Positions 4,785 to 5,776 of a stretch of 5,776 nt of DNA are shown here, one piece after another. The stretch is from an uncultured Bacillota bacterium (GTDB lineage: Bacteria; Bacillota_I; Bacilli_A; Izemoplasmatales; UBA1188), in contig CALCVH010000135.1 in NCBI GenBank assembly GCA_937907585.1, positions 1 to 5,776 on the forward strand, read 5' to 3'. The notes under the pieces are model-generated. The model had not been told where the DNA came from and did no database searches. It worked only from the letters and a program-made list of their open reading frames with translations. Every line of letters starts with the position of its first letter. The stretch's first letter is position 1. The position numbers were made by a program, and so were the translations under genes.

Positions 4785-5776
4785 ATGAAAGAGTTGGATA
4801 CTATTTGCGCTATATCTACATCAATGAGTGAAAGCGCAATAAATATAATAAGAATATCTGGCAGTGATTCCATTAAAATCGTTAATGGTATTTTTTTAGG
4901 TATGGACCTATTAAAAGCTAAAGGAAATACCATTAATTATGGAAAGATAATAGATAAAAATAAAGAGTTAGTAGATGAGGTATTAGTTTCTATATTTAGA
5001 GCTCCTAAATCATATACTAAAGAAGATATAGTGGAGATCAATACCCATGGGGGTGCATACGTCACTACTAAAGTATTAGAATTATTATTAGAAAATGGAT
5101 GTAGATTAGCGGAGCCTGGAGAATTCACAAAAAGAGCTTTCTTAAATGGAAGAATAGACTTATCTCAAGCTGAAGCAGTAATGGATATGATTTCATCTAC
5201 TACAAAGAATTCACTTCTTCTTGCGAATAAAGCACTTAAGGGTGATATCAAGAGATTAGTATATGAACTAAGAAAAAAGATAGAAGATATTTTGCTTCAT
5301 ATAACTGTAAATATTGATTACCCAGAATATACTGATGAGCTTCAAGTAACAAATAAAATATGTATTGATGAAACAACAGAACTAATTAATACATTAGAAA
5401 ACATTATTAAAAACGCTGAAGTAAATAGGATATATAAAGAAGGAATTAAAACCGTAATATTAGGTAAACCTAATGTAGGTAAAAGCAGTTTACTAAATGC
5501 TTTATTAAAAGAGGATAAAGCTATCGTTACTGAAATAAGCGGCACAACAAGGGATATAGTTGAAGGTGAAATAAATATAGATGGAATTATTCTTCATCTA
5601 ATAGATACCGCAGGAATAAGGGATACTAATGATCCTATTGAAAAAATAGGAATAGAAAAATCAAAAGAGAAATTAAATGAAGCTGAACTTGTTCTTCTTG
5701 TTCTAGATGAATCAAATGAATTAACAGATGAAGATAAAGAACTTCTTGAAGAAACAAAAAATAAAAATAGGCTCAT
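4785..5776 (+). CDS. mnmE: tRNA uridine-5-carboxymethylaminomethyl modification GTPase MnmE, N-terminal 330 residues
   Basis: The gene runs off the right edge; 330 of the roughly 450 residues usual for the family are present. MnmE with MnmG modifies the wobble uridine (C5 position) of certain tRNAs, using a formyl-tetrahydrofolate-type one-carbon donor and GTP hydrolysis. The N-terminal folate-binding domain is plain (LDTICAISTSMSESAINIIR, 4-23; THGGAYV near 88-94; the conserved block LAEPGEFTKRAFLNGRIDLS, 107-126). The helical domain follows with NIDYPEY. The G domain inserted in it shows G1 GKPNVGKSS (227-235), G2 TTRD (254-257) and G3 DTAG (274-277), then the IGIEKSKEKL helix. G4 (NKxD), the rest of the helical domain and the C-terminal catalytic cysteine lie outside. 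The ATG at 4785 has AGGTG five bases upstream and gives the family's usual N-terminus with three extra residues. It diverges from the dnaX operon across a 73-bp gap. Confidence 0.97.
   Translation, partial: MKELDTICAISTSMSESAINIIRISGSDSIKIVNGIFLGMDLLKAKGNTINYGKIIDKNKELVDEVLVSIFRAPKSYTKEDIVEINTHGGAYVTTKVLELLLENGCRLAEPGEFTKRAFLNGRIDLSQAEAVMDMISSTTKNSLLLANKALKGDIKRLVYELRKKIEDILLHITVNIDYPEYTDELQVTNKICIDETTELINTLENIIKNAEVNRIYKEGIKTVILGKPNVGKSSLLNALLKEDKAIVTEISGTTRDIVEGEINIDGIILHLIDTAGIRDTNDPIEKIGIEKSKEKLNEAELVLLVLDESNELTDEDKELLEETKNKNRL

Noticed and set aside
4937..5776. Minus-strand open frames opposite mnmE
   Set aside because: They are antisense shadows of a well-conserved gene, without ribosome sites or recognisable proteins.
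1..5776. Mycoplasma-type genetic code (TGA as tryptophan)
   Set aside because: Tryptophans in the checked genes (both membrane proteins and dnaX) are TGG, and no gene needs TGA read-through, so the standard code explains the window.

Overview
The window comes from an AT-rich, low-GC Gram-positive-type bacterium. It looks like a member of the Bacilli or a Mollicute-like uncultured relative, judging by AT-rich codons, strong Shine-Dalgarno sites, the dnaX-ybaB-recR gene order and Bacilli-type MnmE and tau sequences. Tryptophan is written as TGG in every gene checked, no gene reads through TGA, and all five visible stops are TAA or TAG, so the standard code fits and a Mycoplasma-type code does not. 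The species cannot be named from the sequence.

Layout, right to left on the minus strand. The main operon starts at a promoter near 4738-4766. It reads a two-helix membrane protein of unknown function (4043-4711), then dnaX (1620-4043), a divergent ybaB/ebfC-like gene (1289-1615) and recR (697-1299). It ends at a strong intrinsic terminator (674-704) whose stem contains the recR stop codon. The genes are tightly packed: a TAATG one-base overlap, a 4-nt gap and an 11-nt overlap. A separate minus-strand unit follows, with an extended -10 promoter (605-632), a perfect 9-bp palindrome in its spacer, a 108-aa small membrane protein (238-564) and its own terminator (188-227). The left edge cuts the N-terminus of an ABC-transporter ATPase (1-146).

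On the plus strand, mnmE starts at 4785 and runs off the right edge. It diverges from the dnaX operon across a 73-bp gap in which the two predicted promoters overlap each other.

Functionally this is housekeeping: clamp loading at the replication fork (DnaX), recombination repair (RecR with its YbaB neighbour) and wobble-uridine modification of tRNA (MnmE). Two unrecognised membrane proteins sit alongside. I see no RNA gene, CRISPR array, mobile element or defence system. The parts most worth attention are the roughly 275-residue acidic repeat-built linker of DnaX with FGD motifs echoing its C-terminus, the unexplained membrane protein coupled to dnaX, the overlapping divergent promoters, and the palindromes at both predicted extended -10 promoters.
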